A DNA stretch of 64,000 nt from Rhodospirillaceae bacterium (GTDB lineage Bacteria; Pseudomonadota; Alphaproteobacteria; Bin65), in assembly GCA_028819475.1 (NCBI GenBank), contig JAPPLJ010000036.1:1-64000 (forward strand), written 5' to 3'. The stretch's first letter is position 1. The number at the start of each line of letters is the position of its first letter. Shown one piece after another: positions 37,420-46,002 of this stretch. Below the pieces are notes generated by a model that had not been told where the DNA came from, searched no databases, and saw only the letters and a list, made by a program, of their open reading frames with translations. The position numbers were made by a program, and so were the translations under genes.

Positions 37420-38295
37420 CTACCGTATTCTCAGCTTCGACAATCGCGCCCGCGCGATGCCGTAGCGCGTCTTGAGCGCCATTTCGACCGGCAGCCAGAT
37501 GCCGGCCTTCTCCACCCGGACGACCCACATCTTGAGCGGGTGCAGCTTCGGCACCTCCTTGAAATGCCGGGTGCGGAAGCCGGCGACCCGCTTGGCGTGA
37601 AGCAGGCAGACGGTCGCCTTGCGGGGCAGCTTGTGCCCTTTCACGCGCAGCGCCTTGCCGTAGCGATGGAAGCTCAGGTGGATATCGATCCGGCGCCGGC
37701 CTTCGAACATGCTGGCTTCGTATTTGCAGGGCGGCCCGCCGCGCGGCACGACCAGGCCGTTGAGCAAGGCGGTGAGCGGGTCGACGGTCCCGCGCTGCAT
37801 GTCCGCCGGCACCGTCTTGCGCTTGCTCTTCGGCTCCGGCGGGTCGATGCGGGTGGCGATGTCGCCCGCCGGGGTCCAGGCCATCGACACGGTGCGGTAG
37901 CCGCCCCGCTTCATGAGGTAACGCTGGTGCATCGTTTCCGGCACCATGAGAGCGCCGTCGACGCGCCCGGCGCTGCGCCAGAAGGTTCGATTCTTGGACA
38001 GGGCTTCGACGACGCCGGTGCTGCGCGCGTCGAACTCCGCCGTATAGCGGCCGTCCGCGATGTCGGTCCGGAACCGCACCCTGTAGATCGGCAGGCCGCC
38101 CCAGGTGACCGTCCACTTCACCGAGATCCGGCGGTCGACAAGCGCAGTATCGCCCGCGGCGGCGGTGGCGGACGGCGCGGCGGCGGCGCTCGCGACCGCT
38201 GCCAGCAGGCACAGTCCCGCCATGCCGGGGCGCCATGCCGGCATCCCTGCCGCCGGCCGGCGCCCGTTACGTCCTGGATCGTGCGGGTCCGTCAC
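37420..38295 (-). CDS. DUF3108 domain-containing exported protein
   Basis: This 291-aa protein matches the DUF3108 family of periplasmic proteins of unknown function. A hydrophobic export segment ('MAGLCLLAAVASAAAAPSATAAAG') follows a charged N-terminus. The beta-rich body has family-like stretches: 'VTWGGLPIYRVRFRTDIADGRYTAEFDARSTGVVEAL', 'DPLTALLNGL' and 'LKMWVVRVEKAGIWLPVEMALKTRYGIARARLSKL'. The start is ambiguous: GTG 38295 has a GAGGGG site upstream, while ATG 38244 and 38223 give a more compact signal peptide. Confidence 0.8.
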   Translation of the reverse strand: MTDPHDPGRNGRRPAAGMPAWRPGMAGLCLLAAVASAAAAPSATAAAGDTALVDRRISVKWTVTWGGLPIYRVRFRTDIADGRYTAEFDARSTGVVEALSKNRTFWRSAGRVDGALMVPETMHQRYLMKRGGYRTVSMAWTPAGDIATRIDPPEPKSKRKTVPADMQRGTVDPLTALLNGLVVPRGGPPCKYEASMFEGRRRIDIHLSFHRYGKALRVKGHKLPRKATVCLLHAKRVAGFRTRHFKEVPKLHPLKMWVVRVEKAGIWLPVEMALKTRYGIARARLSKLRIR

Positions 38296-38559
38296 GTCGG
38301 CGCCCCTCTTTCCGGTGTTGCGGCGGCACCCTACGCCCTTGCCGGCGCGGCGACAATTATGCAGCCGCGCGCCGGCCGGCCGGCCCCTGGAAGTCTTCAC
38401 TGACAGCCGCCGGACCGGACAGCGCGGCATGCCGACTCCTACGCTGCCGGGCTTGATTTCCGTCGGCCCGCTGCGTATGTAGGCGCTCTGCCGGGCCGCC
38501 GGAAGGCGGAACCCGGCGTTTACTTTGTTTGCCGAAGAAATTTCCGACGGAGCGGGATC

Positions 38560-38856
38560 ATGGCGCGGCGCTGCAGCATCACCGGCACGGGCGTTCAGGC
38601 CGGCAACAATGTCAGCCATTCGCAGCGCAAGACGCGGCGGCGCTTCCTGCCCAACGTCCACAAGACCTCGCTCTACAGCGAGGCGCTCGGCCGCACGGTG
38701 CGGCTCAAGCTCTCGGCGAGCGGCATCCGCACCATCGAGCACAAGGGCGGCCTCGACGCCTATCTCACCGCCACCGCGGACAAGAAGCTGACCGACGAGG
38801 CGATCCGCCTGAAGAAGCAGATTGCGAAGGCCAAGACGGCAGCGGCAGCCGGTTAG
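38560..38856 (+). CDS. rpmB: 50S ribosomal protein L28
   Basis: This 98-aa protein has the L28 signature 'RRCSITGTGVQAGNNVSHSQRKTRRRFLPNVHK' and ends with the longer alphaproteobacterial tail 'AIRLKKQIAKAKTAAAAG'. It is a structural protein of the large ribosomal subunit. It lies 264 bp downstream of the divergent DUF3108 gene start, with an AT-richer upstream stretch (around 38520-38545) likely holding its promoter. A small coiled-coil gene follows after 3 bp. Confidence 0.97.
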   Translation: MARRCSITGTGVQAGNNVSHSQRKTRRRFLPNVHKTSLYSEALGRTVRLKLSASGIRTIEHKGGLDAYLTATADKKLTDEAIRLKKQIAKAKTAAAAG

Positions 38857-38859
38857 AGC

Positions 38860-39102
38860 GTGAGCGCTACAGCCGAAATCGATACTGCACTTCGCGACTT
38901 GGCGCATAAGCACTTCGGAGCGATCCGACAGGAGCTCGACGCGCTTCGCCAGGAAATTCCCGAAATCCGAGCCGGTCTGGCAGGCATCCGCCAGCACATG
39001 TCCGGATTCATGGCCAGCGACGCTGCCCACGAGAGCACGATCGCGACCATTCAGACACGTCTCGACCGTATCGAACGGCGGCTCGAAATTTCGGATAGTT
39101 GA
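38860..39102 (+). CDS. Small coiled-coil hypothetical protein
   Basis: This 80-aa GTG-started frame lies 3 bp after the rpmB stop. The sequence is almost wholly helical with heptad-like repeats ('LRDLAHKHFGAIRQELDALRQEIPEIRAGLAGIRQHM' and 'IATIQTRLDRIERRLEI'). No family is recognised; it resembles the small coiled-coil proteins often found in alphaproteobacteria. The base composition is less GC-rich than its neighbours. Tight linkage suggests co-transcription with rpmB. Confidence 0.55.
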   Translation: MSATAEIDTALRDLAHKHFGAIRQELDALRQEIPEIRAGLAGIRQHMSGFMASDAAHESTIATIQTRLDRIERRLEISDS

Positions 39103-39153
39103 CCGGCGCAATCGAAGATCGGGTCAGGCGATCGACTCCGTCGGAATTCGGCG

Positions 39154-40152
39154 CTACCGCATCTCGAACATCAGCAGCAGGGTGCGCTGCTGCGGGTTGA
39201 AATTGTCGTCGCTCAGGATGTAGAGCACGGTCTTGCCGTCCGGGCTGCGGCGGGCCGCGATTCCTTCAAAATTGTCGACCGTCATCGACGGCGCGAGGTG
39301 CAGGAGTTCCCGGCCGCGCACGGTCCCGCCCGGTGCGACCGCGCTGCGGGACAGCAGCACGATGCGCGCCGAAACCCCGGTCGCCGGCGTATAGTGCCGC
39401 TCCAGTACGGCGATGTCGCCGTTCGGCAGCAGTGTCGCATCGGTCGGCCGGAATCCGCTGCTGCGCGCGTAGGCGAACGGCCGCCAGCGCCCCTGCCGCC
39501 CGATCCAGCCGGCGTAAGCGCCGCCGCCGACGCGCAAATTCTCGGTCAGGAGGAACAACCGGCCGGAACCGATATGCGCAAGGGTCTCTGCGCCGCCGTT
39601 CGACGGCGCGGCTGCGAGGCCTTCGGGTACGGGCCGGAGGGCCGGCCGCGCCGCCAGCGGGTTCGGCCCGGCGGGATAGCGCAAGATCCGGTGGCGGCGC
39701 TCGAACGCAACCAGCGCCGAGCCGTCGGGCAGAAGGGCCAGCGCCTCGGCGTCGGCGTCGAGGCCGCGGAGCGGTTTGCCGTCGGGACCGTGCACCGGAC
39801 CGATCCGGCCGTCGCCGAGTCCCGCCAGGCGGCCCGCCGCGTCATAGCGAATCCGGGCGCGCAGCCAGGCGCCGCGGTCGGAAATCGCCGTGAGATGCGC
39901 GCCGTCCCGGCTCACCGCAAGCCCGGAGAAGCCGCCGAACCGCGGGTCCGGCGAGCGGATTGCGAGGCCGCCGCGATAGAGCAGCGCGCCGGCCCGGACC
40001 TGCCCTTCGTTCTCCGGGTTGAGCGGGACGGATTCGGCCGCCAGGGGAACGGTCTCGTCCGCGGCCCCGGTAACCGGAACCGCAGCCGCCAGGACGGCCG
40101 GGACAGCGAGCGCGGCCCGCAGGACCCGCCGGATCGACGCGCGCCGGCTCAC
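39154..40152 (-). CDS. Exported phytase-like esterase (PF13449 family)
   Basis: This 332-aa protein belongs to the 'esterase-like activity of phytase' beta-propeller family. Typical blocks are 'DPRFGGFSGLAVSRDGAHLTAISDRGAWLRARI', 'DADAEALALLPDGSALVAFERRHRILRY', 'NGGAETLAHIGSGRLFLLTE' and C-terminal 'SMTVDNFEGIAARRSPDGKTVLYILSDDNFNPQQRTLLLMFEM'. GTG 40152 is chosen over ATG 40191: it has a GGAGG site 9 bases upstream and yields a clean signal peptide ('RRVLRAALAVPAVLAAAVPVTGA'). It is divergent from the dienelactone hydrolase; the exact reaction is unproven for the family. Confidence 0.87.
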   Translation of the reverse strand: MSRRASIRRVLRAALAVPAVLAAAVPVTGAADETVPLAAESVPLNPENEGQVRAGALLYRGGLAIRSPDPRFGGFSGLAVSRDGAHLTAISDRGAWLRARIRYDAAGRLAGLGDGRIGPVHGPDGKPLRGLDADAEALALLPDGSALVAFERRHRILRYPAGPNPLAARPALRPVPEGLAAAPSNGGAETLAHIGSGRLFLLTENLRVGGGAYAGWIGRQGRWRPFAYARSSGFRPTDATLLPNGDIAVLERHYTPATGVSARIVLLSRSAVAPGGTVRGRELLHLAPSMTVDNFEGIAARRSPDGKTVLYILSDDNFNPQQRTLLLMFEMR

Positions 40153-40290
40153 GGTGTTGTGCCTCCGTCCTGTCGCAATTCCGTGCGACATTTGCCTGAG
40201 TACCCGGCCTGAGTACCGGGCCTGACTATTGGCCGCCCGCGAACCGCAGTTCCCGGCGGGGCGCGGGACCGTAACCGGAGGGGTTCTATC

Positions 40291-41067
40291 ATGACCGTTC
40301 ACCGCCGCAATGTTCTGAAGGGCGCCGCCGCGCTGCCGCTGTCCGCCGTTCTGGCCGACGCCTCGATCACCGCCGCCGTCGCCGCCGGCCTCGACACCGT
40401 ATCGATAAAGACCGGGAGCGGCCGCAGCGTCAGCGCCGCGCTCGCCCTGCCGGCCGCGCAGAAGGCGCCGGCCCTGGTGCTGATCCACGAATGGTGGGGC
40501 CTGAACGACCAGATCAAGGCGGTCGCCGCCGACTATGCCCGGGCCGGCTATGTCGCGCTGGCGATCGACCTCTACGGCGGCAAGGTCGGCAAGACGCCGG
40601 GCGAGGCGCAGGCGCTGATGCGGGCGATGATGAAGGACCCGAAGGCCGGCTTCGAGACCTGCGGCGCCTGGATCGACTGGCTGAACGCGCATCCGCGCTC
40701 GACCGGCAAGACCGGCACCGTCGGCTGGTGCTTCGGCGGCGCCTGGTCGCTCAACGCCTCGATCGCCCGGCCGGTCGACGCCACGGTGATCTACTACGGC
40801 CATGTGCTGCGCAGCGCCGATCAGCTCAAGAAGCTGAAAGGCCCGGTGATGGGGCATTTCGCGAAACGGGACCGGTTCATCGACGCGAAGATGGTCGCGT
40901 CTTTCGAGAAGACGATGGCTGCCGCGGGCAAGACGGAGTCGCTCCAGGTCTTCTGGTACGACGCCGACCACGCCTTCGCCAACCCGTCCGGCGGCCGGTT
41001 CGACGAGGCGGCTTCCAAACTCGCCTGGTCGCGCACGGCGGACTTCTTCGCGAAGACCCTGAAGTAG
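40291..41067 (+). CDS. Dienelactone hydrolase family protein, exported
   Basis: This 258-aa protein has an N-terminal Tat-like leader ('TVHRRNVLKGAAALPLSAVLADASITAAVAA') followed by the dienelactone-hydrolase fold. It has 'ALVLIHEWWGLNDQIKAVAADYARAGYVALAIDLYGG', Cys nucleophile in 'GWCFGGAW', Asp in 'FAKRDRFID' and His in 'YDADHAFANP'. True dienelactone hydrolases open the lactone in chlorocatechol degradation; exported relatives have diverse ester substrates. No aromatic ring-cleavage gene is adjacent, so specificity is open. Confidence 0.88.
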   Translation: MTVHRRNVLKGAAALPLSAVLADASITAAVAAGLDTVSIKTGSGRSVSAALALPAAQKAPALVLIHEWWGLNDQIKAVAADYARAGYVALAIDLYGGKVGKTPGEAQALMRAMMKDPKAGFETCGAWIDWLNAHPRSTGKTGTVGWCFGGAWSLNASIARPVDATVIYYGHVLRSADQLKKLKGPVMGHFAKRDRFIDAKMVASFEKTMAAAGKTESLQVFWYDADHAFANPSGGRFDEAASKLAWSRTADFFAKTLK

Positions 41068-41138
41068 CTGCGAAGCGGCGGCGCTTTTCGGGCACGACGA
41101 GACGCCGGAAGCCTCAATAACCAGGGTTTCCAAAGGTT

Positions 41139-41167
41139 GTAGGGGAGGGTTTCAAACCCTCCCCTAC
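41139..41167. repeat. 29-bp palindrome, copy 2
   Basis: A perfect palindrome with half-site GTAGGGGAGGGTTT, the same element as at 4078-4106. It follows the dienelactone hydrolase gene. The 346 bp between that gene and the M32 peptidase (41068-41413) hold only this palindrome and the hairpin repeat at 41198-41326. Confidence 0.8.
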
Positions 41168-41197
41168 GGATTCCTCTGCGAAAAGGCTCTGACCGAG

Positions 41198-41326
41198 TCC
41201 CCCTCCCCTTGGGGGAGGGGCAAGGGGAGGGGTCGGCCGCCGCCGCCGCGCCAGTGTCGATCCCGGTATTGCCGCAACCGCCGCATACCCCTCCCCCTAA
41301 CCCCCTCCCCCAAGGGGAGGGGGAAC
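41198..41326. repeat. Paired CCCTCCCC/GGGGAGGG inverted repeats
   Basis: Two internally palindromic arms (about 41198-41234 and 41286-41326), each built on CCCTCCCC(TTGG)GGGAGGG, face each other and can pair into a long hairpin. The same architecture occurs at 43670-43803. It lies between convergent genes. Confidence 0.75.
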
Positions 41327-41413
41327 CGCCTCGCTTTCTTTGTCGGATGCCATCCATGGCCTTTTGCAGAGGAAGCCTTGGGAGGCGCCACCAGCCGGGA
41401 CAGCATATCCGGA

Positions 41414-42892
41414 TCAGAGGTAGCGCGCCTCGAGATGCGCCTTGAACGCTGTGGCGTCGAGCGGCCGTCCGGAGGCGCGTTCGATGAGGTCGCCGGTGCC
41501 GCAGCGGGACGCCTGTTCGTGGACGTTCGGCCGGAGCCAGTCATAGAGCGCCGCGAAATCGCCGTCTGCCAGCGCCGGCTCGATGCCGGCGTCGGCCGCT
41601 TTCGCCGCCGCGTAAAGCTGGGCTGCGGCCATCGCGCCGAGCGTGTAGGTCGGGAAATAGCCCCAGGCGCCGGAATACCAGTGAATGTCCTGCAGGCAGC
41701 CCCGGCGGTCGTCCGGCGGCCGGATGCCGAGCAGCGCTTCCATCCCGGCGTTCCACGCGCCCGGCAGGTCTGCGAGCGGCAGGTCGCCGGCGAGCATCGC
41801 CGTCTCCAGCCGGTAGCGCAGGATGACATGGGCCGGATAGGTGACCTCGTCGGCGTCGACCCGGATGAAGCCGCGTTCGACCCGGGTGACGAGCGCGAGC
41901 AGGTTTTCCGCCGACCAGGCCGGCCCCGCGCCGCCGAACGCCTCCGCCATCAGCGGCGCCGCCCAAGCCATGAAGGCCGCGCCGCGGCAGACCTGCATCT
42001 CGATCAGCAGGGACTGGCTCTCGTGCAGCGTCATGCCGCGCGCCCGGCCGACCGGCTGGTGCCGCCAGCGCAGGGGAAGGCCGGCGGCGTATTGCGCATG
42101 GCCGGTCTCGTGCAGGACGGCATAGAGCCCGGTCAGGAAGTCCGCTTCGTCGTAGCGGGTGGTGATGCGGATATCGCCCGGCGCGCCGCCGGTGAACGGA
42201 TGGTGGCTGACGTCGAGCCGGCCGCGGCCGAAATCGAAGCCGAGCGCGGCCATGAAGCGGCGGCCGAGCGCCTCCTGCCGGCCGGCCGGGAACGGCCCCT
42301 CGATCTGTAGCGGCGGCCGCGCGGCCTGCCGCTCGATGGCCGCGTCGGTAAAGTCGGGCAGGAAGGCCGCAAGGTCGTCGAACACCGGATCGATGTCCGC
42401 CGACCGGCCGCCGGGTTCGAAACCGTCCAGCAGGGCGTCGTAGAGCGGCACGTCAAGCGCCGCGGCCAGGGCCTGCCCCGCTTCGACGGTGAGCATAGCG
42501 ACCTCTTCGAGGAGCGGCAGGACCGCGGCATAGTCCGACGCCGGCCGCGCGCTGCGCCAGGCCATCTCGCAGGCGGTGTGGGCGCGGGTCCGGGCCTCGA
42601 CCAGGCGGGGCGGGATCGCGGCGCTGCGCACCCAATCGCGGCGCATCTCGCGCAGGTTGGCGCGCTGCCAGCCGTCTAGGGGTTCTTCCGCCGCCGCGTC
42701 CAGCAGGTCCGCCATGTCGTCGGCGGCGAGGATTTCGCGGGCCGCGAGCCCGAGCGCCGCCATCTGCTCGGCGCGGGCGCCGGCGCTGCCTTCGGGCATC
42801 ATGACCGCACGGTCCCATCCGAGGATGCCGGCCGCGCTGCCGATCAATGCGGCGCGCTGGAAGCGGTCCTCAAGGTTTGCGTAGGCGCCCAC
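41414..42892 (-). CDS. M32 family carboxypeptidase (Taq type)
   Basis: This 492-aa zinc metallocarboxypeptidase has 'AVLHETGHAQY' with HExxH at 261-265 and the third ligand in 'MTLHESQSLLIEMQV' (E291). Conserved C-terminal blocks include 'HVILRYRLETAML' and 'QDIHWYSGAWGYFPTYTLGAM'. It removes C-terminal residues of broad specificity, excluding Pro. GTG 42892 lies just after the SURF1 stop (42898), so it is read as the distal gene of the cox operon, though functionally unrelated; the frame continues upstream only as a shadow of SURF1. Confidence 0.93.
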   Translation of the reverse strand: MGAYANLEDRFQRAALIGSAAGILGWDRAVMMPEGSAGARAEQMAALGLAAREILAADDMADLLDAAAEEPLDGWQRANLREMRRDWVRSAAIPPRLVEARTRAHTACEMAWRSARPASDYAAVLPLLEEVAMLTVEAGQALAAALDVPLYDALLDGFEPGGRSADIDPVFDDLAAFLPDFTDAAIERQAARPPLQIEGPFPAGRQEALGRRFMAALGFDFGRGRLDVSHHPFTGGAPGDIRITTRYDEADFLTGLYAVLHETGHAQYAAGLPLRWRHQPVGRARGMTLHESQSLLIEMQVCRGAAFMAWAAPLMAEAFGGAGPAWSAENLLALVTRVERGFIRVDADEVTYPAHVILRYRLETAMLAGDLPLADLPGAWNAGMEALLGIRPPDDRRGCLQDIHWYSGAWGYFPTYTLGAMAAAQLYAAAKAADAGIEPALADGDFAALYDWLRPNVHEQASRCGTGDLIERASGRPLDATAFKAHLEARYL

Positions 42893-42897
42893 GCCGC

Positions 42898-43644
42898 CTA
42901 GGTGTCCGCCGCGGCGCCGCCCGCCCTGTTCCTGTCCGCGGGCCGGAAGCGGCGGTGCCACAGGATATAGACGACAATGCCGATCAGGCTGAGCGAGAAC
43001 CAGGTGATGGCATATTCCAGATGGGCGTTGCGCACCGTCACCCGGGTCTGGCCGCCGCGCGGCCAGCCGCCCGGCGCGTCGGCCACGAGATCGGCATAGT
43101 AGGGCCGGACCGCCGGGAGGCCGGCGTGCCGCGCCATCTGTTGCAGATCGAGGCGGAACCAGGCGTTCGCCGCCGGATCGTTGTCCGGCACGAAATAGCC
43201 CGCCGGCGCTGGCGTGCGGATCACGCCGACCAGGGCGACCCGCCCCGCGACCTGCCCGTCGCGCCGTGTCTCGGGATTGCGCCGCAGGCCGGGCACCCAG
43301 CCCCGGTTGACCAGGAGCGTCCCGCCGCCCTCGAGGCGGAACGGCGTGACGATCTGCACCCCGATCTCGCCCCGGCGCCGCGACCGGGCCGGCCGGTACA
43401 TCTCTTTCCCGTGCAGGAAGACGCCGCTGAACCGGGCGCGCCGGAAGCTGTGGACCGCCGGGTCGAACGGCGCGGGCAGGGCATCGAGCACCGGCCGGGC
43501 GATCCGGGCCTGGCGCTCGGCGATCAGCCCTTCCTTCCAGGCCAGGCGCTGGACCTGCCAGACCCCGAGCCCGAAGGCCAGCGCGACCGCCGGCAGGGCG
43601 ATCAGCGTCGGCCACAGCGCCGGCCGGAAGCCGAGGACGGTCAT
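42898..43644 (-). CDS. SURF1 family cytochrome oxidase biogenesis protein
   Basis: This 248-aa protein has membrane helices at both ends (about residues 10-30 and 210-232) with a periplasmic domain between. SURF1 signatures are 'GVWQVQRLAWKEGLIAERQARI', 'RRGEIGVQIVTPFRLEGGGTLLVNRGWVP' and 'NAHLEYAITWFSLSLIGIVVYILWHRR'. SURF1 assists heme a insertion into subunit I of the aa3 oxidase. It is part of the cox gene cluster, separated from DUF983 by a 189-bp spacer containing a hairpin repeat. Confidence 0.94.
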   Translation of the reverse strand: MTVLGFRPALWPTLIALPAVALAFGLGVWQVQRLAWKEGLIAERQARIARPVLDALPAPFDPAVHSFRRARFSGVFLHGKEMYRPARSRRRGEIGVQIVTPFRLEGGGTLLVNRGWVPGLRRNPETRRDGQVAGRVALVGVIRTPAPAGYFVPDNDPAANAWFRLDLQQMARHAGLPAVRPYYADLVADAPGGWPRGGQTRVTVRNAHLEYAITWFSLSLIGIVVYILWHRRFRPADRNRAGGAAADT

Positions 43645-43669
43645 GGCGCTGCCACAGGAGGTGAGGCGA

Positions 43670-43803
43670 AACTCCCCCTCCCCTTGGGGGAGGGGGTTAG
43701 GGGGAGGGGTCCGCGAACCTTGGCGCGGTGCCGGGATCGGACGTCAATGCAGCGGCAAACGACCCCTCCCCTAACCCCTCCCCCAAGGGGAGGGGGAATC
43801 GGG
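43670..43803. repeat. Paired CCCTCCCC/GGGGAGGG inverted repeats, second locus
   Basis: Arms 43670-43713 and 43762-43803, each internally palindromic, use the same building blocks (CCCTCCCCTTGGGGGAGGG and GTTAGGGGGAGGGG) as 41198-41326. The element sits inside the cox cluster between DUF983 and SURF1, so it may modulate read-through or mRNA stability there. Confidence 0.75.
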
Positions 43804-43833
43804 CGGGAGCGTTGGGCCAACCCGGAGCGGTCC

Positions 43834-44196
43834 CTACTCAGCTGCATCGTAATCTTCGGGCCGGTTGCGGAATTGGAGGGCGATGAGCGTCGCTTTCAGG
43901 GGGCGGAGCAGCGCCATCGCTCCGGCGACGGTGAGCGGCGTCCACAGGACGGCATGGAGCCAGAGCGGCGGCCGGAAATGCACTTCGGCCAGCAGCGCCA
44001 GCGCGACCATGACGGCGCCCAGCAACAGGATGGCGAAGACCGCCGGTCCGTCGCCCTCCTCATGGGCCCGCAGGTCCTGCCCGCAGACCGCGCATTCGGG
44101 AACGACGGTAAGGAAACCGCGGAACAGGGCGCCCCTTCCGCAGGCCGGGCACCGGCAACGGATGCCGGCGCCGAAGGGAGAAACGCTCATCTGCAC
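43834..44196 (-). CDS. DUF983 family membrane protein
   Basis: This 120-aa protein has two CxxC-type pairs near the N-terminus (C16, C19, C35, C38: 'RCPACGRGALF...PECAVCG'), suggesting a zinc ribbon, then two membrane helices ('AVFAILLLGAVMVALALLAEV', 'LHAVLWTPLTVAGAMALLRPLKA'). DUF983 genes regularly follow ctaE in alphaproteobacterial cox operons; the function is unknown, with an oxidase assembly role assumed. It starts 30 bp after the ctaE stop. Confidence 0.92.
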   Translation of the reverse strand: MQMSVSPFGAGIRCRCPACGRGALFRGFLTVVPECAVCGQDLRAHEEGDGPAVFAILLLGAVMVALALLAEVHFRPPLWLHAVLWTPLTVAGAMALLRPLKATLIALQFRNRPEDYDAAE

Positions 44197-44226
44197 CCGG
44201 CCGCCGCTCGCGCCCGGCGCCGTCGG

Positions 44227-45141
44227 TCAATGGAGGGCGACCGGCGCGCCCGCGCTGCCGACGACATAGACGAAGCAGAACAGGAACAGCCAGACGACGT
44301 CGACGAAATGCCAGTACCAGGCCGCGGCTTCGAAGCCGAAATGGTGATCGGGCTTGAAATGCCCCTTGACCGCCCGGAACAGGCAGACCGCCAGGAAGGC
44401 CGTCCCGACGATGACGTGGAAGCCGTGAAAGCCCGTCGCCATGAAGAAGGCCGACGAATAGATGCCGCCGTTGGCGATCCGGGCGCCTTCCTCCGTCACC
44501 TTCTGGCCGCCTTCGATCAGCATGGAGAAGCTGAACGGCGCCTGGGAATATTCGATCGCCTGCAGGGCGGTGAAGCACAGGCCGAGGAAGACGGTGGCGG
44601 TCAGCCCCTGGATCAGCCCCTTGCGGTTGCCCTCCTTCAGCGCGTGGTGCGCCCAGGTCACCGTGCAGCCGGAGAGCAGCAGGACCATGGTATTGAGCAG
44701 GGGCAGGTCCCAAGCGTCGAACACGCTGATATGCGAGGGCGGCCACTGGCCGCCGTTGGCCAGTTCGCGCGCATACATTTTCGCGGCCTCGCCGACCTGC
44801 ACGCCGCCGTCGCCGAAGATGGCGCTGTCGAAGAAGGCCCAGAAGAAGGCCGCGAAGAACATCACCTCGGAGGCGATGAACAGGACCATGCCGTAGCGCA
44901 GGCCGAGCTGGACCACCTTGTTGTGGTAGCCGTCATGCTCGGCTTCGCGGATCACGTCGCGCCACCAGACATACATGGTGAACAGCAGGCCCAGGAAACC
45001 GGCGATCGAGATGTACGGCCCGGTCACCCCGTGGATCCACAGGACCGCCCCGCCGAACAGGGCGAGCGCCGAGACGCCGCCGACGAAGGGCCACGGGCTC
45101 GGATCCACCAGGTGATAGGGATGTTTGTGGGCTTCAGCCAT
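44227..45141 (-). CDS. ctaE: Cytochrome c oxidase subunit III
   Basis: This 304-aa protein has seven membrane helices. Diagnostic blocks are '[25 protein letters not shown]', '[46 protein letters not shown]', and '[21 protein letters not shown]' followed by '[23 protein letters not shown]'. It is a core subunit of the aa3-type oxidase that stabilises proton pumping by subunit I. It lies 54 bp downstream of ctaG in the cox operon. Confidence 0.97.
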   Translation of the reverse strand: MAEAHKHPYHLVDPSPWPFVGGVSALALFGGAVLWIHGVTGPYISIAGFLGLLFTMYVWWRDVIREAEHDGYHNKVVQLGLRYGMVLFIASEVMFFAAFFWAFFDSAIFGDGGVQVGEAAKMYARELANGGQWPPSHISVFDAWDLPLLNTMVLLLSGCTVTWAHHALKEGNRKGLIQGLTATVFLGLCFTALQAIEYSQAPFSFSMLIEGGQKVTEEGARIANGGIYSSAFFMATGFHGFHVIVGTAFLAVCLFRAVKGHFKPDHHFGFEAAAWYWHFVDVVWLFLFCFVYVVGSAGAPVALH

Positions 45142-45195
45142 GGTCGTTCGTTCTCCCCGGGCCCGGCGCAGCGCCGGACGTTCTGGTCCCGTGCG

Positions 45196-45813
45196 TCAGT
45201 TGCGGATCGCCCGCGCGGCGGTTTCGTCGCCTGTCCGGGCCGGATCCTCCGCCCTGCCGTCCTCCGAATCGCTCCCGGCGGCGCGGAAGAAGGTGTAGGA
45301 CAGGGTGATGGTGTCGACATCGCGCAGGTTGCGGTCCTTCGCGATGGCCGGATCGATGAAGAAGCTGACCGGCATGTTGACGGCCTGGCCCGGTTTCAGC
45401 GTCTGCTCGTCGAAGCAGAAGCAGGCGATCTTGGTGAAATAGACTCCCGCCTTGGCGGGCGTGACGTTGAATGTGGCGATGCCGGTCGTTGCGCTGTCGT
45501 CGAGGTTCCGGGCGGTATACGCGACCAGCCGCCGCTTGCCGACGGCGACCCGGACGCTGTCGACCGCAGGCTGGAAGCGCCAGGGCAGGTTCGGGTTGGT
45601 GTTGGCGAGGAAGCGCACGGTGATCGTCCGGCCGGCAGCCGTTTCGGGCGCCGCCGCGGCCCGCTGGGTTGTGCCGCCGAAACCGGTCGCCCGGCAGAAC
45701 ATCTCGTAGAGCGGCACGGCATAGACGACCAGCAGCGTCATGCCCGAAAGGATCGCCAGAACGCCGAGAACGGTGTTCCGCTTGCCTTTTGCGAGAGAGC
45801 CGCGCGCCGCCAT
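45196..45813 (-). CDS. ctaG: Cytochrome c oxidase assembly protein CtaG/Cox11
   Basis: This 205-aa Cox11-type copper chaperone delivers CuB to subunit I. An N-terminal membrane helix ('TVLGVLAILSGMTLLVVYAVPLYEMFCRATGFGG') includes the conserved Cys. The periplasmic domain has the copper-binding 'KIACFCFDEQTLKPGQAVNMPVSFFIDPAI' motif. The order after the small CoxF-like gene and before ctaE is standard for alphaproteobacteria. Confidence 0.96.
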   Translation of the reverse strand: MAARGSLAKGKRNTVLGVLAILSGMTLLVVYAVPLYEMFCRATGFGGTTQRAAAAPETAAGRTITVRFLANTNPNLPWRFQPAVDSVRVAVGKRRLVAYTARNLDDSATTGIATFNVTPAKAGVYFTKIACFCFDEQTLKPGQAVNMPVSFFIDPAIAKDRNLRDVDTITLSYTFFRAAGSDSEDGRAEDPARTGDETAARAIRN

Positions 45814-45833
45814 GGTTCGCCTTCCGCCCCGTT

Positions 45834-45992
45834 TCAGCCCGACGCCAGATCGAATTTGACGATCGTGACGATGTAGACGATCAGCACGAAGGCGACGAGG
45901 ACGGCCAGCAGGGCCAGATTGCGGCCGCGCCTTTTGGCCCGGACCGTATCGGCCTTGATCGCAGGACTTTTCGTTTCCGCCGCGCCGGCCAT
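45834..45992 (-). CDS. Small CoxF-like membrane protein of cox operon
   Basis: This 52-aa frame starts at ATG 45992, 11 bp after the ctaB stop, and ends 21 bp before ctaG. The sequence has a charged N-terminus ('MAGAAETKSPAIKADTVRAK', then an Arg-rich turn), then one membrane helix ('LALLAVLVAFVLIVYIVTIV') and a short tail. Position, size and topology match the small uncharacterised protein (sometimes called CoxF) between ctaB and ctaG in alphaproteobacterial cox operons. It is translated here directly from the DNA. Confidence 0.85.
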   Translation of the reverse strand: MAGAAETKSPAIKADTVRAKRRGRNLALLAVLVAFVLIVYIVTIVKFDLASG

Positions 45993-46002
45993 CGCACCCG
46001 CC

